Positions 1-8,741 are shown, numbered from the stretch's first letter. The stretch: DNA of 13,058 nt from Gemmatimonadota bacterium (GCA_003220905.1 QHTS01000102.1:1-13058); one strand, 5' to 3'. Notes: generated by a model not told the origin, from the sequence alone. Made by a program: numbers and translations.

Positions 1-1
1 G

Positions 2-1117
2 GGGAATCAGCGCGAGGCCGACGTCGCGGAGGCGTTCCGCCGCGCGGTGGACGACCTGTTGGCGCAGCGCCCGGACCTGATCCTCCTCGGCGGTGATGTG
101 TTTCATTCCGTGCGGCCGACGAACCCGGCTATTCTCTTTCTCTTCCAACAGCTGCATCGGCTACGGGCGGGCCTGCCGGATGCGCCGATTGTCATGATCG
201 GCGGAGAGCACGACACGCCTCGCTCGGCGGAGACGCGCAGCATTCTCCCGCTGTACGAAGCGCTGGCCGTGGACGTCGTCGTGGATCAAGCGCGGCGTCT
301 CACGTTTTCGAAGCTCGATTGCTCGGTCCTCGCCGTGCCGCACCAGGCGGTGGCGCAGGTCGAACGCCCGTCCATGCGGCCCCAGCGAGGCACGACCTTC
401 AACGTGCTCGCCGTCCACGGTCACCTGCCCGGGATGGGAGAGCGTCGGGGAACGATAGAGTACGGCGGCGCGCCGCTCGAGCTGCAGGAGCTCGCGCCGG
501 CACAGTGGGACTACGTCGCCCTGGGCCACTACCATGTGGCGCACCAGGTGGAGGCCAACGCGTGGTATGCCGGCAGTCTCGAGTACGTCGCTCCCAATCC
601 CTGGGGGCAGATGAGCGACGAAGAGGAGTACGGGCTCCGCGGAAAGGGGTACCTGCTCGTGCAATTGCCGGGCGCCAAGGTCGAGTTCCGCCGCGTTCCG
701 CTCGTGCGGCGTCACGTCGAGCTGCCGTCCATCGAGGGTAAGGGTCTGACGCCGAAGGAGCTGGATGAGCGGATCGCCGCCGCCGTCGCAGCCGCGAAAC
801 CGGCGATCGACGATCAGATCGTGCGGCAGCTGGTGTTCGACGTGTCTCGGGCCACCGCCCGGGACCTCGATCACGCCGCGATTCGCGCCTACAAGGCTCG
901 CGCGCTTCACTTCCAGCTCGATCTGCGCCGGCCCGAGGTCCACCGTGTGGCGACGGCGGGGGCGCCCGGGCGTCGGCAGACGCTCCCCGAGACGGTCCTG
1001 GAGTTCCTCGAGCACCGGCCGCTCGACGCCGACTTGAACCGCGCGGACTTTGTGCGGCTCGGCGTCGAGTACGTGGCGCACGTGGGCCAGGATGGCGAGG
1101 GGGAGAGGGGGGCCTGA
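2..1117 (+). CDS. sbcD: SbcD/Mre11-type DNA exonuclease (5' end outside window)
   Basis: This is the nuclease subunit of the SbcCD (Mre11-Rad50) complex, a Mn-dependent calcineurin-fold phosphoesterase that processes DNA ends and hairpins. The frame is open from base 2, before the first possible start (GTG 47), and the upstream residues fit the family (R-x-x-D-x-x-x-x-F). The gene therefore starts outside the window, and the motif I D-x-H is not visible. Visible motifs are G-G-D (Asp codon 95-97), G-E-H-D (206-214), H-G-H (416-424) and G-H-Y-H (524-535). The C-terminal part resembles the Mre11 capping region. In motif III the usual Asn of G-N-H-D/E, a metal ligand, is Glu. The stop codon overlaps the sbcC ATG by one base, so the two are probably translationally coupled. 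Family assignment is firm; activity with the altered motif is unknown. Confidence 0.93.
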   Translation, partial: GNQREADVAEAFRRAVDDLLAQRPDLILLGGDVFHSVRPTNPAILFLFQQLHRLRAGLPDAPIVMIGGEHDTPRSAETRSILPLYEALAVDVVVDQARRLTFSKLDCSVLAVPHQAVAQVERPSMRPQRGTTFNVLAVHGHLPGMGERRGTIEYGGAPLELQELAPAQWDYVALGHYHVAHQVEANAWYAGSLEYVAPNPWGQMSDEEEYGLRGKGYLLVQLPGAKVEFRRVPLVRRHVELPSIEGKGLTPKELDERIAAAVAAAKPAIDDQIVRQLVFDVSRATARDLDHAAIRAYKARALHFQLDLRRPEVHRVATAGAPGRRQTLPETVLEFLEHRPLDADLNRADFVRLGVEYVAHVGQDGEGERGA

Positions 1118-3546
1118 TGCAGCTGCTGCGCCTCCGCCTCGTGAACTTCCGGCAGCACGCCGATACCGAGCTCGAGTTCGGTCCCGGGATCACGGGGATC
1201 ATCGGGCCGAACGGCTCCGGGAAGACGACGATCCTCGAGGCGATCGCCTGGGCGCTGTACGGCGCGCAGGCGGTGCGCGGGGACAAGGACTCGATCCGCC
1301 GGCTGGGCGCGAAGGGCCGGGCGGGGGTCGAGGTGGACCTCGAGTTCCGGCTCGGCGCCCACGAGTACCGCGTGACGCGCGGGCTCTCCACCGCGGCGCT
1401 CCACCAGGACGGCCAGGTGATCGCGAATTCCCTCAAGGCGGTCACCGACAAGCTCGAGCGCACGCTGGGAATGACTCACGACGAGTTCTTCAACACCTAC
1501 TTCACCGGCCAAAAGGAGTTGGCGGTGATGGCGGCGCTCGGGAAGACCGAGCGGGCGGCGTTCCTGTCGCGCGTGCTCGGCTACGAGCGCTTGCGCGAGG
1601 CGCAGGAGCGGGTGCGCGAAGTCCGCAACGCCGTGGCGGCGGAGGTGCGGGGTCTCGAGGCCGGCCTCCCGGACGGCGCGGCCCTCGCCGCGGCGCGCCA
1701 GGCCGCCGAACACCGGCTGGCGGAGGCCCGGACGGCGGCGAAGGGCGTGGACGCCGCGCGCCGCGCCGCGGAGGACGCGCTGGGCCGCGAGGAGCCGCGC
1801 TGGAACGACTGGGTGACCCGCCGCGAGCGCACGCTGTCGCTCGACGGCGAGCGGCGCATGGCGGAGCAGGCGGTGGCGTCGTCGCGCCAGGAATTCCAGC
1901 GGCTCGACAAGGAGCTCGCGGATGCGCTCGCCGCCCGGGAGCAACTGCGCCTGCTCGGCGCCGAGCTCGCGCCGGTGGCCCGGCTGAAGCAGGAGGTCGC
2001 GGCGCTCGAGGGGCTGCAGCGTGAGACGGCGGCGCGGCGGGCAGAAGAAGCGCAGCTCGCCGAGCTGGCCCGTGCCGTACGAATGCTCGAGCGTCGCCTC
2101 ACCGAGCTCGGCGACGTGGCGGAGGCCCTCGCCCGGGCGGATGCGGCGGCGCGCGGACTGCACGTGCGCCTGGAGACGGTCGAGCGCGCGGCGGAGCAGG
2201 AGCGGACCGCGTGGGTGCGAGACCGGCAGTATGCCGAGACGAAGCGCACCGAGCTGCTCAAACTGTACGAAGAGGTGAAGGAGCAGCGCGACCAGATCGT
2301 GAAGCTCGGCCCGGAGGGCACGTGTCCCACTTGCAAGCGGCCCCTCGGGCCGGAATACGCGGGCGTTCTGGCGCTGCTCGATTCTCAGCTGGAGGTGATC
2401 ACCGGGGACGGGAAGTACTTCCGACAGCGGCTCGAGCAGCTCGCCCAGGCGCCCGCCAAGCTGCTGGATGCAGAGGCCGAGCGAGACCGGGTGCTCGAGG
2501 ACAGCCGCAGCGCCAGTGCCCGGGCGGGGGAGCTGCGGGCGCAGGTCGAGGAGCGTGATCGCGCGAGCGCGGAGCTCGCGGGCGCGCGGCGGCGGGCGAG
2601 CGACCTCGAGCGCCAGCTCACCGCGCGGCCCGCCGGCTACGACGCCGCGCGACACGACGCGGTGCGGGCCGAGCTCGCGAAGCTCGAGCCGGTGGCGCTC
2701 GAGGCCGCGGCGCTGGAGGAGCGCGCCCGGCGCGCGGAGCGCCTGGTGCAGGAAGCGGAGCAGGCCGAGCACCAGCTGTCGATCGGCGAGCGCCGGGTGC
2801 GGGAGCTCACCGAGGCCGTCCGTGCCGAGGGCTTCTCGGACGCCGAGTACCGGCAGGCGAAGGATCGCTACGATCGGGCGGTGGGTGCCCTGCGCGAAGC
2901 CGAGCTCGCGGTCGTGGAGGCCCGCGGCGAGCTGAACCGCGCCGACGATGATCTGGTGGAGGCGAAGCGGCGGGAAGCCGAGCGGGCGCAGCGCGAGCGC
3001 CAGATCGCCGTGCTCAAAGCGCGCCAGCGCCTCCACAACGAGCTGGACCGCGCGTTCTCGGACCTGCGGGGTGAGCTGAACGCGCGCATGCGCCCCGAGA
3101 TCGCCGAGCTCGCCTCCGGCTTCCTCGCCGACCTGACCGACGGCCGTTACGATGAGCTCGAGCTGACGGAGGACTACACGCTCACGATCCTCGAGGGCGG
3201 CGTACCGAAGCCGGTCATCTCGGGCGGCGAGGAGGACATCGCGAGCCTCGTGCTGCGACTCGCGATCTCGCAGATGATCGCCGAGCGGGCGGGCCAGCCG
3301 CTGTCGTTGCTCGTGCTCGACGAAGTCTTCGGCTCGCTCGACGAGGCCCGGCGCCTGCACGTCGTCGGCCTATTGCGCCGGCTGGCAGACCGCTTCCCCC
3401 AGGTCATCCTGATCACGCACATTGAGCAGGTGCGAGAGGGCCTCGATCGGGTGATCCGCGTGGACTTCGACCCGGCGCGCGGCGCCAGCGTCGTCCGGGA
3501 CGACACCGCCACCCTAGGAGCCGCCGATGCGGGCGTGGCTGCCTGA
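1117..3546 (+). CDS. sbcC: SbcC/Rad50-type SMC-like ATPase
   Basis: This is the ATPase and coiled-coil partner of SbcD; ATP binding and hydrolysis gate the nuclease during double-strand-break processing. The 809-residue protein has Walker A G-P-N-G-S-G-K-T (30-37), Q-loop Gln132, a long Ala/Glu/Arg-rich coiled coil (about 155-670) broken by a zinc hook C403-P-T-C406, ABC signature S-G-G-E-E (702-706), Walker B L-S-L-L-V-L-D-E (729-736), D-loop S-L-D (740-742) and switch His768. Every catalytic element is present. It is shorter than E. coli SbcC (about 1050 residues) and closer to archaeal Rad50, implying shorter coiled-coil arms; the hook lies at the exact midpoint. The ATG at 1117 follows a G/A-rich stretch (1097-1112) that can serve as ribosome binding site and overlaps the sbcD stop. 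A very long open frame on the opposite strand is a codon-bias shadow. Confidence 0.97.
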   Translation: MQLLRLRLVNFRQHADTELEFGPGITGIIGPNGSGKTTILEAIAWALYGAQAVRGDKDSIRRLGAKGRAGVEVDLEFRLGAHEYRVTRGLSTAALHQDGQVIANSLKAVTDKLERTLGMTHDEFFNTYFTGQKELAVMAALGKTERAAFLSRVLGYERLREAQERVREVRNAVAAEVRGLEAGLPDGAALAAARQAAEHRLAEARTAAKGVDAARRAAEDALGREEPRWNDWVTRRERTLSLDGERRMAEQAVASSRQEFQRLDKELADALAAREQLRLLGAELAPVARLKQEVAALEGLQRETAARRAEEAQLAELARAVRMLERRLTELGDVAEALARADAAARGLHVRLETVERAAEQERTAWVRDRQYAETKRTELLKLYEEVKEQRDQIVKLGPEGTCPTCKRPLGPEYAGVLALLDSQLEVITGDGKYFRQRLEQLAQAPAKLLDAEAERDRVLEDSRSASARAGELRAQVEERDRASAELAGARRRASDLERQLTARPAGYDAARHDAVRAELAKLEPVALEAAALEERARRAERLVQEAEQAEHQLSIGERRVRELTEAVRAEGFSDAEYRQAKDRYDRAVGALREAELAVVEARGELNRADDDLVEAKRREAERAQRERQIAVLKARQRLHNELDRAFSDLRGELNARMRPEIAELASGFLADLTDGRYDELELTEDYTLTILEGGVPKPVISGGEEDIASLVLRLAISQMIAERAGQPLSLLVLDEVFGSLDEARRLHVVGLLRRLADRFPQVILITHIEQVREGLDRVIRVDFDPARGASVVRDDTATLGAADAGVAA

Positions 3547-4495
3547 GCGTCAAGTCTACGGGCCCGAGCCCGCGGGCGAGCGCGACACCGAGGGGCTGAA
3601 CCGCGTCTTCGCCGATGCGTTCACCGACCGGTACCGCCGCGACGGGCTCGTGGGAGTCCGCGTGCCGCACCTCAATCCCCAGGTGTGGCGCTACGCCCTG
3701 CTCGATGCCGGTCCGGGCGCGATGCTGTGGCGCGACGAGGCCGGGCACGTGGTCGCCTTCAACATCGCCCACCGCTCGGGCGCCGAGGGGTGGATGGGAC
3801 CCCTCGCCGTGCGGCCCGACCGCCAGGGCGCTGGCGTGGGGAAGACCATCGTTCGGACGGCGCTCGACTGGTTGCTCGAACAGGACGTGGCGACGCTGGG
3901 CCTCGAGACCATGCCCCGGACCGTGGAGAATATCGGGTTCTATGCGCGGCTCGGCTTCTTCCCCGGCCATCTCACGGTGACGCTGACCAACGACATCGTC
4001 ACGCGCGGGCATCAGGCCCCGGCGCTGTTGTCGCAGCGCAAGAGCGCGGCGGGCAGCCAGGCGCTCGAGGCGGCGCGGGACCTCGTCGCCGCGCTCGCCC
4101 CGGGCTACGACTTCACTCGCGAGATCCTGCTCACCGCGGAGCTCGGCCTCGGCGACACGTCGCTCGTCGACGGCGACGGCCGACTGGACGCGCTGGTGCT
4201 GTGGCACTCGGCGCCGCTCGCCGAGGGCCGGCCGAAGGACGAGGTGCGCGTGCTCAAGCTCGCCGCCCGCGACCCGCGCACCTTCGATGCCGCGATCGCG
4301 GCGACCGAGGCCGCCGCGGCCCGGGTCGGCATCCGGCGCGTCGCCGTGCGATGCCAGACCCGCTTCGACGACGCCTTCCGCCGGCTCGTGGCCCGCGGCT
4401 ATCGCGTCCGCTGGACCGACCTCCGGATGACCTACGAGGGCTACCCGGAGCGCCATCCGGGCCGCGGTGTGCTGCTCTCGAATTGGGAGATATGA
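3527..4495 (+). CDS. GNAT family N-acetyltransferase (probable tandem GNAT)
   Basis: This is a predicted acetyl-CoA-dependent N-acetyltransferase of 322 residues; the substrate is unknown. The N-terminal half has the GNAT core: motif A around residues 91-106 (G-P-L-A-V-R-P-x-x-Q-G-A-G-V-G-K), which would bind the CoA pyrophosphate, followed by the motif B type sequence N-I-G-F-Y-A-R-L-G-F. The protein is about twice the length of a single GNAT domain. The C-terminal half, with an A-R-V-G-I-R-R-V-A-V strand and ending in F-R-R-L-V-A-R-G-Y-R-V, looks like a second, degenerate GNAT fold without a clear CoA motif. The start is set by A-G-G-A-G at 3516-3520, six bases before the ATG. It overlaps the 3' end of sbcC by 20 bases, so it belongs to the sbcDC transcript. 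Whether it acts on DNA-repair proteins, small molecules or antibiotics cannot be read from sequence. Confidence 0.9.
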   Translation: MRAWLPERQVYGPEPAGERDTEGLNRVFADAFTDRYRRDGLVGVRVPHLNPQVWRYALLDAGPGAMLWRDEAGHVVAFNIAHRSGAEGWMGPLAVRPDRQGAGVGKTIVRTALDWLLEQDVATLGLETMPRTVENIGFYARLGFFPGHLTVTLTNDIVTRGHQAPALLSQRKSAAGSQALEAARDLVAALAPGYDFTREILLTAELGLGDTSLVDGDGRLDALVLWHSAPLAEGRPKDEVRVLKLAARDPRTFDAAIAATEAAAARVGIRRVAVRCQTRFDDAFRRLVARGYRVRWTDLRMTYEGYPERHPGRGVLLSNWEI

Positions 4496-4497
4496 CA

Positions 4498-4618
4498 AAT
4501 GCGGAATGCGGAATGCGGAGTGCGGAATTGACGGGCAGGTTCGATCACGAGTGACTACCTCTCGTCTCGAAAGTCGCTCGATCCATTCCGCATTCCGCAT
4601 TCCGCACTCCGCATTCGT
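4498..4618 (+). repeat. Inverted pair of 7-bp tandem repeats forming a 31-bp stem
   Basis: The left arm is four tandem heptamers, A-A-T-G-C-G-G three times and then A-G-T-G-C-G-G, at 4498-4525, continuing to 4528. The right arm, 4585-4615, carries the complementary heptamers A-T-T-C-C-G-C three times and then A-C-T-C-C-G-C. Aligned as a hairpin, 31 positions pair with one G-T wobble and one A-C mismatch around a 56-base loop. The left arm begins two bases after the acetyltransferase stop codon, and the right arm stops three bases before the permease ATG. No Shine-Dalgarno sequence is visible before that ATG. The structure could terminate or attenuate transcription from the sbcDC operon, or mask the permease start. 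From memory, similar GGAATGC-type heptamer arrays occur between genes in several soil phyla; this is unchecked. Confidence 0.92.
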
Positions 4619-5848
4619 ATGACCCTCGGCCTCCTCATCTTTGCGGCGACATACCTCCTCATCGCCATCCAACGCCTACCGTTCGTGCATCTCAACCGCC
4701 CGGCGGCGAGCCTGCTCGGCGCGGTCGCGATGGTCGTGCTCGGTGTGCTCCCGCTGAGGGACGCCTACGCAGCGATTGACTTCGACGTGCTGGTGTTCCT
4801 GCTCGGTCTCATGCTCATCGTCGGCTATCTCGAAGTGGGGAAGTTCTTCGAGTGGGCGGCCGAGTGGATCCTGCGGCGCGCCCGGACGCCCGAGCGGTTG
4901 CTGCTGGGCGTCGTGGTGGGAGGTGGACTCCTTTCCGCGCTGTTCGTGAACGACACCATCTGCCTCGTCGTCACGCCGGTCGTGCTGGCCGCGCTCGGGC
5001 CGCTGCGCGTCAAGCCCAACCCTTACCTGATCGGCCTGGCCATGGGCGCCAACGTGGGCTCCGTGGTGTCGGTCACCGGTAATCCGCAGAACATGCTGGT
5101 GGGGATCTGGAGCGGCGCCTCGTTCGGCGGCTTCCTCGCCCACATGCTGCCGGTGGGCGGCGGCGGTCTCGCGATCACCTACGGTTACCTCCGGTGGGCG
5201 TATCGCGCCGAGCTGCGCGAGCCGTTCCGCGGGCGGCTCGAGACCGTACCCGTGGCACTCGACCGCCCGCTGGTCCTCAAAGCGCTGGTGCTGTTCGGCG
5301 TCGCCGTGATCGCATGGCTCGGGGGCGGATCACTGCCCCTCGTCGCGATCACCGCGGGTGCGGTGATGGTGGCGGTGGCCCAGCGGGACCCGGCCTACGC
5401 GATCGACCGCGTCGAATGGTCGCTGCTGCTCTTCTTCGCCTCGTTATTTGTCGTCATGCGCGGCTTCGAGCAGACCGGAGCGGTGGCCTGGATCGATGAT
5501 CACGCGCTGCGCCTGGTGCAGGGGGGCTCTCATTGGGGCGCGGCCGTGGCTGTGAGCGGCGTGATGACGACGCTGTCCAACCTCATCTCGAACGTCCCCG
5601 CCGTCATCTTGTGGCGCAACACCGTGCCGACCATCCCCAACCCGGATCTGATGTGGCGGGTGCTCGCGATGAGCTCCACCTTCGCGGGCAACCTGCTCCT
5701 CATCGGCTCGATGGCGAACCTCATCGTGGCCGAGCGCGCCCGAACCCGGGGCGTGCGCATCGGGTTCCGGGAGTACGCGCGGATCGGCGTGCCGGTGACG
5801 CTCCTGACGCTCGCATGGGGCATCGTTGTGCTGGTGCTGACCGGGTAA
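4619..5848 (+). CDS. ArsB/NhaD/SLC13 superfamily ion permease
   Basis: This is a polytopic inner-membrane transporter of 409 residues with roughly ten to twelve hydrophobic segments along its whole length. Family marks are the two inverted halves, each with a re-entrant hairpin region: F-V-N-D-T (N111, D112) followed by G-N-P-Q-N (154-158) in the first half, and S-N-L-I-S-N-V-P-A around N325/P327 in the second. These are typical of the ion transporter superfamily that includes ArsB, NhaD, CitMHS and SLC13. The substrate (arsenite, Na+/H+, phosphate or a carboxylate) cannot be decided. The ATG at 4619 is chosen because the hydrophobic N-terminus begins there as in relatives. It has no ribosome binding site and abuts the heptamer hairpin. 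No arsenic-resistance neighbours are present. It ends 23 bases before a perfect palindrome. Confidence 0.88.
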   Translation: MTLGLLIFAATYLLIAIQRLPFVHLNRPAASLLGAVAMVVLGVLPLRDAYAAIDFDVLVFLLGLMLIVGYLEVGKFFEWAAEWILRRARTPERLLLGVVVGGGLLSALFVNDTICLVVTPVVLAALGPLRVKPNPYLIGLAMGANVGSVVSVTGNPQNMLVGIWSGASFGGFLAHMLPVGGGGLAITYGYLRWAYRAELREPFRGRLETVPVALDRPLVLKALVLFGVAVIAWLGGGSLPLVAITAGAVMVAVAQRDPAYAIDRVEWSLLLFFASLFVVMRGFEQTGAVAWIDDHALRLVQGGSHWGAAVAVSGVMTTLSNLISNVPAVILWRNTVPTIPNPDLMWRVLAMSSTFAGNLLLIGSMANLIVAERARTRGVRIGFREYARIGVPVTLLTLAWGIVVLVLTG

Positions 5849-5870
5849 TGGTGCGACTTGGGGGAGTGTA

Positions 5871-5892
5871 GGGGCGCAGCATGCTGCGCCCC
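5871..5892. repeat. Perfect 22-bp palindrome, copy 1 (probable bidirectional terminator)
   Basis: The half-site is G-G-G-G-C-G-C-A-G-C-A, followed directly by its exact reverse complement. It lies in the 69-bp gap between the convergent permease (ends 5848) and lipoprotein gene (ends 5918), where it could end transcription from both sides, although no T-run follows in either direction. The same 22 bp recur exactly at 9775-9796, and the bases before each copy are alike too (G-G-G-G-A-G-T, then A, with a 2-bp length difference). It is therefore a dispersed element, not a chance terminator. Confidence 0.9.
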
Positions 5893-5917
5893 CCCCCGAT
5901 TCCCTCCGCGTGCCGGT

Positions 5918-6903
5918 CTAGCGGAGGCAGCCGATACGCTGCGTGGCCACGACCATGTCGTCAAACCAGACGCTGCCCGAGGCCGGGTCGGTGATGTAGT
6001 TCTGCGGCCAAAAGGCATTCAGCTTCAGGTCTGTCGTGGTCCGAAACTGGATGTCTGGCGGACCTGATGCAGTAGGCGAGTAATTGCACTGCGAGCCGTC
6101 GGCGCCAGCCGGGCAGAAGTGGTCCTGCACCCAGTACCCGTTCCCCGCGGTATCGGGGAAGCGCTATTCAGTCTGGCGTGAACCTCGACGCAGGCCCACG
6201 TGTTGTCCGCGGCGGTGAACGCGGTCCGGCTAATGAGCGCGTTTCCCCAGTAGGAGCCGCCGCAGCCCGAACAGGTATGCATCTTCATCCAGTAGTTGTA
6301 GAAATCGAAGACCGGATTGGGACCGCCGCTACCCCACACTGGCTCGATGCTAAAGGAGACCCGGTCGTTTCCGAGCGGTCTGATTCCCGCTTGGGGGCTC
6401 GGCCAGTCGCTGGGCGGGTTGTAGCCGCCGAACCACACACCCGTGTGGTGCCAGGGCACGCCCGCCTGGTACTTGGCGTACCAGCGCACGTAGAGCTCGT
6501 CCTGACCGGTGTCGAGGCGCTTGTACAGGTCGGTGGCTTGTGTGGCTGCATTTCCGCCGTCGGCGGTGAACTTCATCGACGCCGCCCCGCAACTCGCTGA
6601 CGACTTGTCGGTGACCAGCGCCATGCCGCCTGCGTTCTTGTAGTCCTGATAGCGCGACGTCACCGCCGCCACCGAGCCCTCCTCGAAGTTCTCGGCCCAG
6701 ACCACGGCCGGATCGCCGGCGATCCCCTGATCGCAGGGGTAACGATCGGCAAGGCGTTGTCCTCCCGAAGGTGGCGACGGTGGGGTGGGGGTGTTCGCAT
6801 CTTTGCACGCTGCCGCCAGGAGCAGAGCTCCCCACATGAGTCCCCGATGGACGGCCCTCCGGCAGCGTGAATCGAGGACGCGATTGCTCGTAGCATCTTG
6901 CAC
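5918..6903 (-). pseudogene. Frameshifted lipoprotein with a ConA-like/polysaccharide-lyase-like jelly-roll
   Basis: The first frame runs from GTG 6903 (A-A-A-G-G-C-A-G-G just upstream) and is coherent to about 6157. The second runs from G-A-T at 6154 to the TAG at 5918-5920. The two join into one sensible protein of about 327 residues if one C is restored in the C-run covered by 6155-6158. This gives ...L-N-S-A-S-P-D-T-A-G-N-G-Y-W-V-Q-D-H. The N-terminus has basic residues, a short hydrophobic core and L-A-A-A-C, an acceptable lipobox, followed by a Thr/Pro linker. The mature part is rich in Trp, Tyr and Gly and ends in W-F-D-D-M-V-V-A-T-Q-R-I-G, a closing strand common in concanavalin-like glycan-binding or polysaccharide-lyase folds. 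An alternative start is ATG 6837, which lacks positive charge before the hydrophobic stretch. The frameshift may be real or a base-call error. Function is a guess; surface localisation is better supported. Confidence 0.75.
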
Positions 6904-7192
6904 GGAGCACCTGCCTTTCGGACTCGTGGCGCTCCCGCAATGACTACGCGCTGTCCGGATCCGATGCCGGTGACGCCGCTCACGTCGCTCCGGGGCAGGT
7001 GTCTTCGCGATCATCGCCAGCGCCCTGAGCGCCGTCGCCGACGCGCCACACCGTTGCATGCCTGCACGCAGGCTCGACCGGCGCCACGGCCACGGTTTGC
7101 TGACCCCAATCCGCGCGGCGGAGGCGCGACGGTTTCGGAACCAATTTTGCCCCCCGTCGACGTGGTTTTTCAACCGTCACGGAGAGGTGGCC
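6904..7192. other. Divergent intergenic region between two lipoprotein genes
   Basis: These 289 bases separate the starts of the minus-strand lipoprotein and the plus-strand subtilisin. Frames here lack recognisable protein features. I found no convincing -35/-10 pair for either gene. The only local structure is an interrupted palindrome G-C-C-T-G-C-A-C-G-C-A-G-G-C at 7060-7073, about 120 bases before the subtilisin start, which could be an operator or a small hairpin. The region must contain at least one promoter on each strand. Confidence 0.6.
7181..7187 (+). promoter_or_regulatory. Ribosome binding site that fixes the subtilisin start
   Basis: G-G-A-G-A-G-G lies five bases before ATG 7193. 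The frame is open upstream to an ATG at 7058, but only the start at 7193 gives a clean lipoprotein signal peptide right after the initiator. Confidence 0.85.
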
Positions 7193-8371
<1,179 letters not shown>

Positions 8372-8458
8372 AGCGCTTGCGCTGAGAGCGGGAATCGCCA
8401 CTCATGGAGCGCGCCCCGTTCGGTTCATAGTCGAGGAGATCGATTACGGTTGTCGACG

Positions 8459-8490
8459 GCGGCGTCGCCCGGGAGCACGGGCGGCGCCGC
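8459..8490. terminator. GC-rich hairpin between convergent genes
   Basis: Arms 8459-8470 and 8479-8490 pair over 12 bp with one G-T wobble around an 8-base loop; pairing can extend outward to about 8455/8494. It sits between the subtilisin (ends 8371, +) and the small membrane gene (ends 8493, -), and almost touches the latter's stop codon. No T-run follows on either strand, so it is a hairpin terminator or mRNA 3'-end protector by position only. Confidence 0.6.
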
Positions 8491-8492
8491 TG

Positions 8493-8654
8493 TCACGACA
8501 GGAACTTCGGCGCGCCCGCGACCATGCGGCGGGCGAACAAGACCACGGCCAGGGCGTACAGCACCTGCGCCGGCCCGCTGCCCACGTGCATCGCGAACAC
8601 GAGGATGCCCCACAGCACGAGCAGTGCGATGGCGGCCACGAGCGTCAGATTCAT
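8493..8654 (-). CDS. Small two-helix membrane protein, DUF5670-like
   Basis: This 53-residue, very hydrophobic protein has a first helix at about 3-22 (rich in L, V, A, I with one Trp), a short H-V-G-S-G-P turn, a second helix at about 29-41 and an R-R tail. This helix-Gly turn-helix-basic tail layout resembles the small stress-associated membrane proteins grouped as DUF5670 or lmo0937-like; the match is by pattern, not by search. The ATG at 8654 has G-A-G-G about eight to nine bases upstream. Its upstream region holds four 13-bp iterons and a T-A-C-A-A-T on the minus strand (8742-8737), a possible -10 without a good -35. Role unknown; relatives are often linked to envelope stress. Confidence 0.75.
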   Translation of the reverse strand: MNLTLVAAIALLVLWGILVFAMHVGSGPAQVLYALAVVLFARRMVAGAPKFLS

Positions 8655-8672
8655 GTGAATGCCCTCGATTCG

Positions 8673-8719
8673 GCGTGACGAATTCGCGTGACGATGTCGC
8701 GTGACGTCTTCGCTTGACG
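8673..8719. repeat. Four 13-bp iterons (GCGTGACG core)
   Basis: The core G-C-G-T-G-A-C-G starts at 8673, 8686 and 8699, and a one-base variant G-C-T-T-G-A-C-G at 8712, giving an exact 13-bp period. Spacer bases between cores vary except that each ends in T-C or T-T-C, so the conserved core looks selected. The array lies 19 bases upstream of the small membrane gene's ATG (minus), and its last unit contains the -35 box of a plus-strand promoter. It may be an operator array for either transcript. Confidence 0.85.
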
Positions 8720-8741
8720 TTTTCGGTCCACGTAGTATTGT
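8714..8741 (+). promoter_or_regulatory. Sigma70-like promoter feeding the structured element
   Basis: T-T-G-A-C-G (8714-8719, 5/6 to consensus) and T-A-T-T-G-T (8736-8741, 4/6) are separated by 16 bases. The expected start, about seven bases on, falls at A8748 or G8749, at the base of the long helix described at 8749-8892. No protein gene follows on this strand before 10181. Confidence 0.5.

Noticed and set aside
907..3360. An 817-codon open frame antisense to sbcC (minus strand)
   Set aside because: It mirrors the GC-rich codon pattern of sbcC, shows no domain logic and is Arg/His/Leu rich; sbcC has every catalytic motif.
4498..4618. CRISPR-like array
   Set aside because: The units are 7 bp without spacers, and the two arrays are inverted; no cas genes are nearby.
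7058..7192. Longer N-terminus for the subtilisin starting at ATG 7058
   Set aside because: It would bury the lipoprotein signal peptide 45 residues in; ATG 7193 has a strong ribosome binding site.
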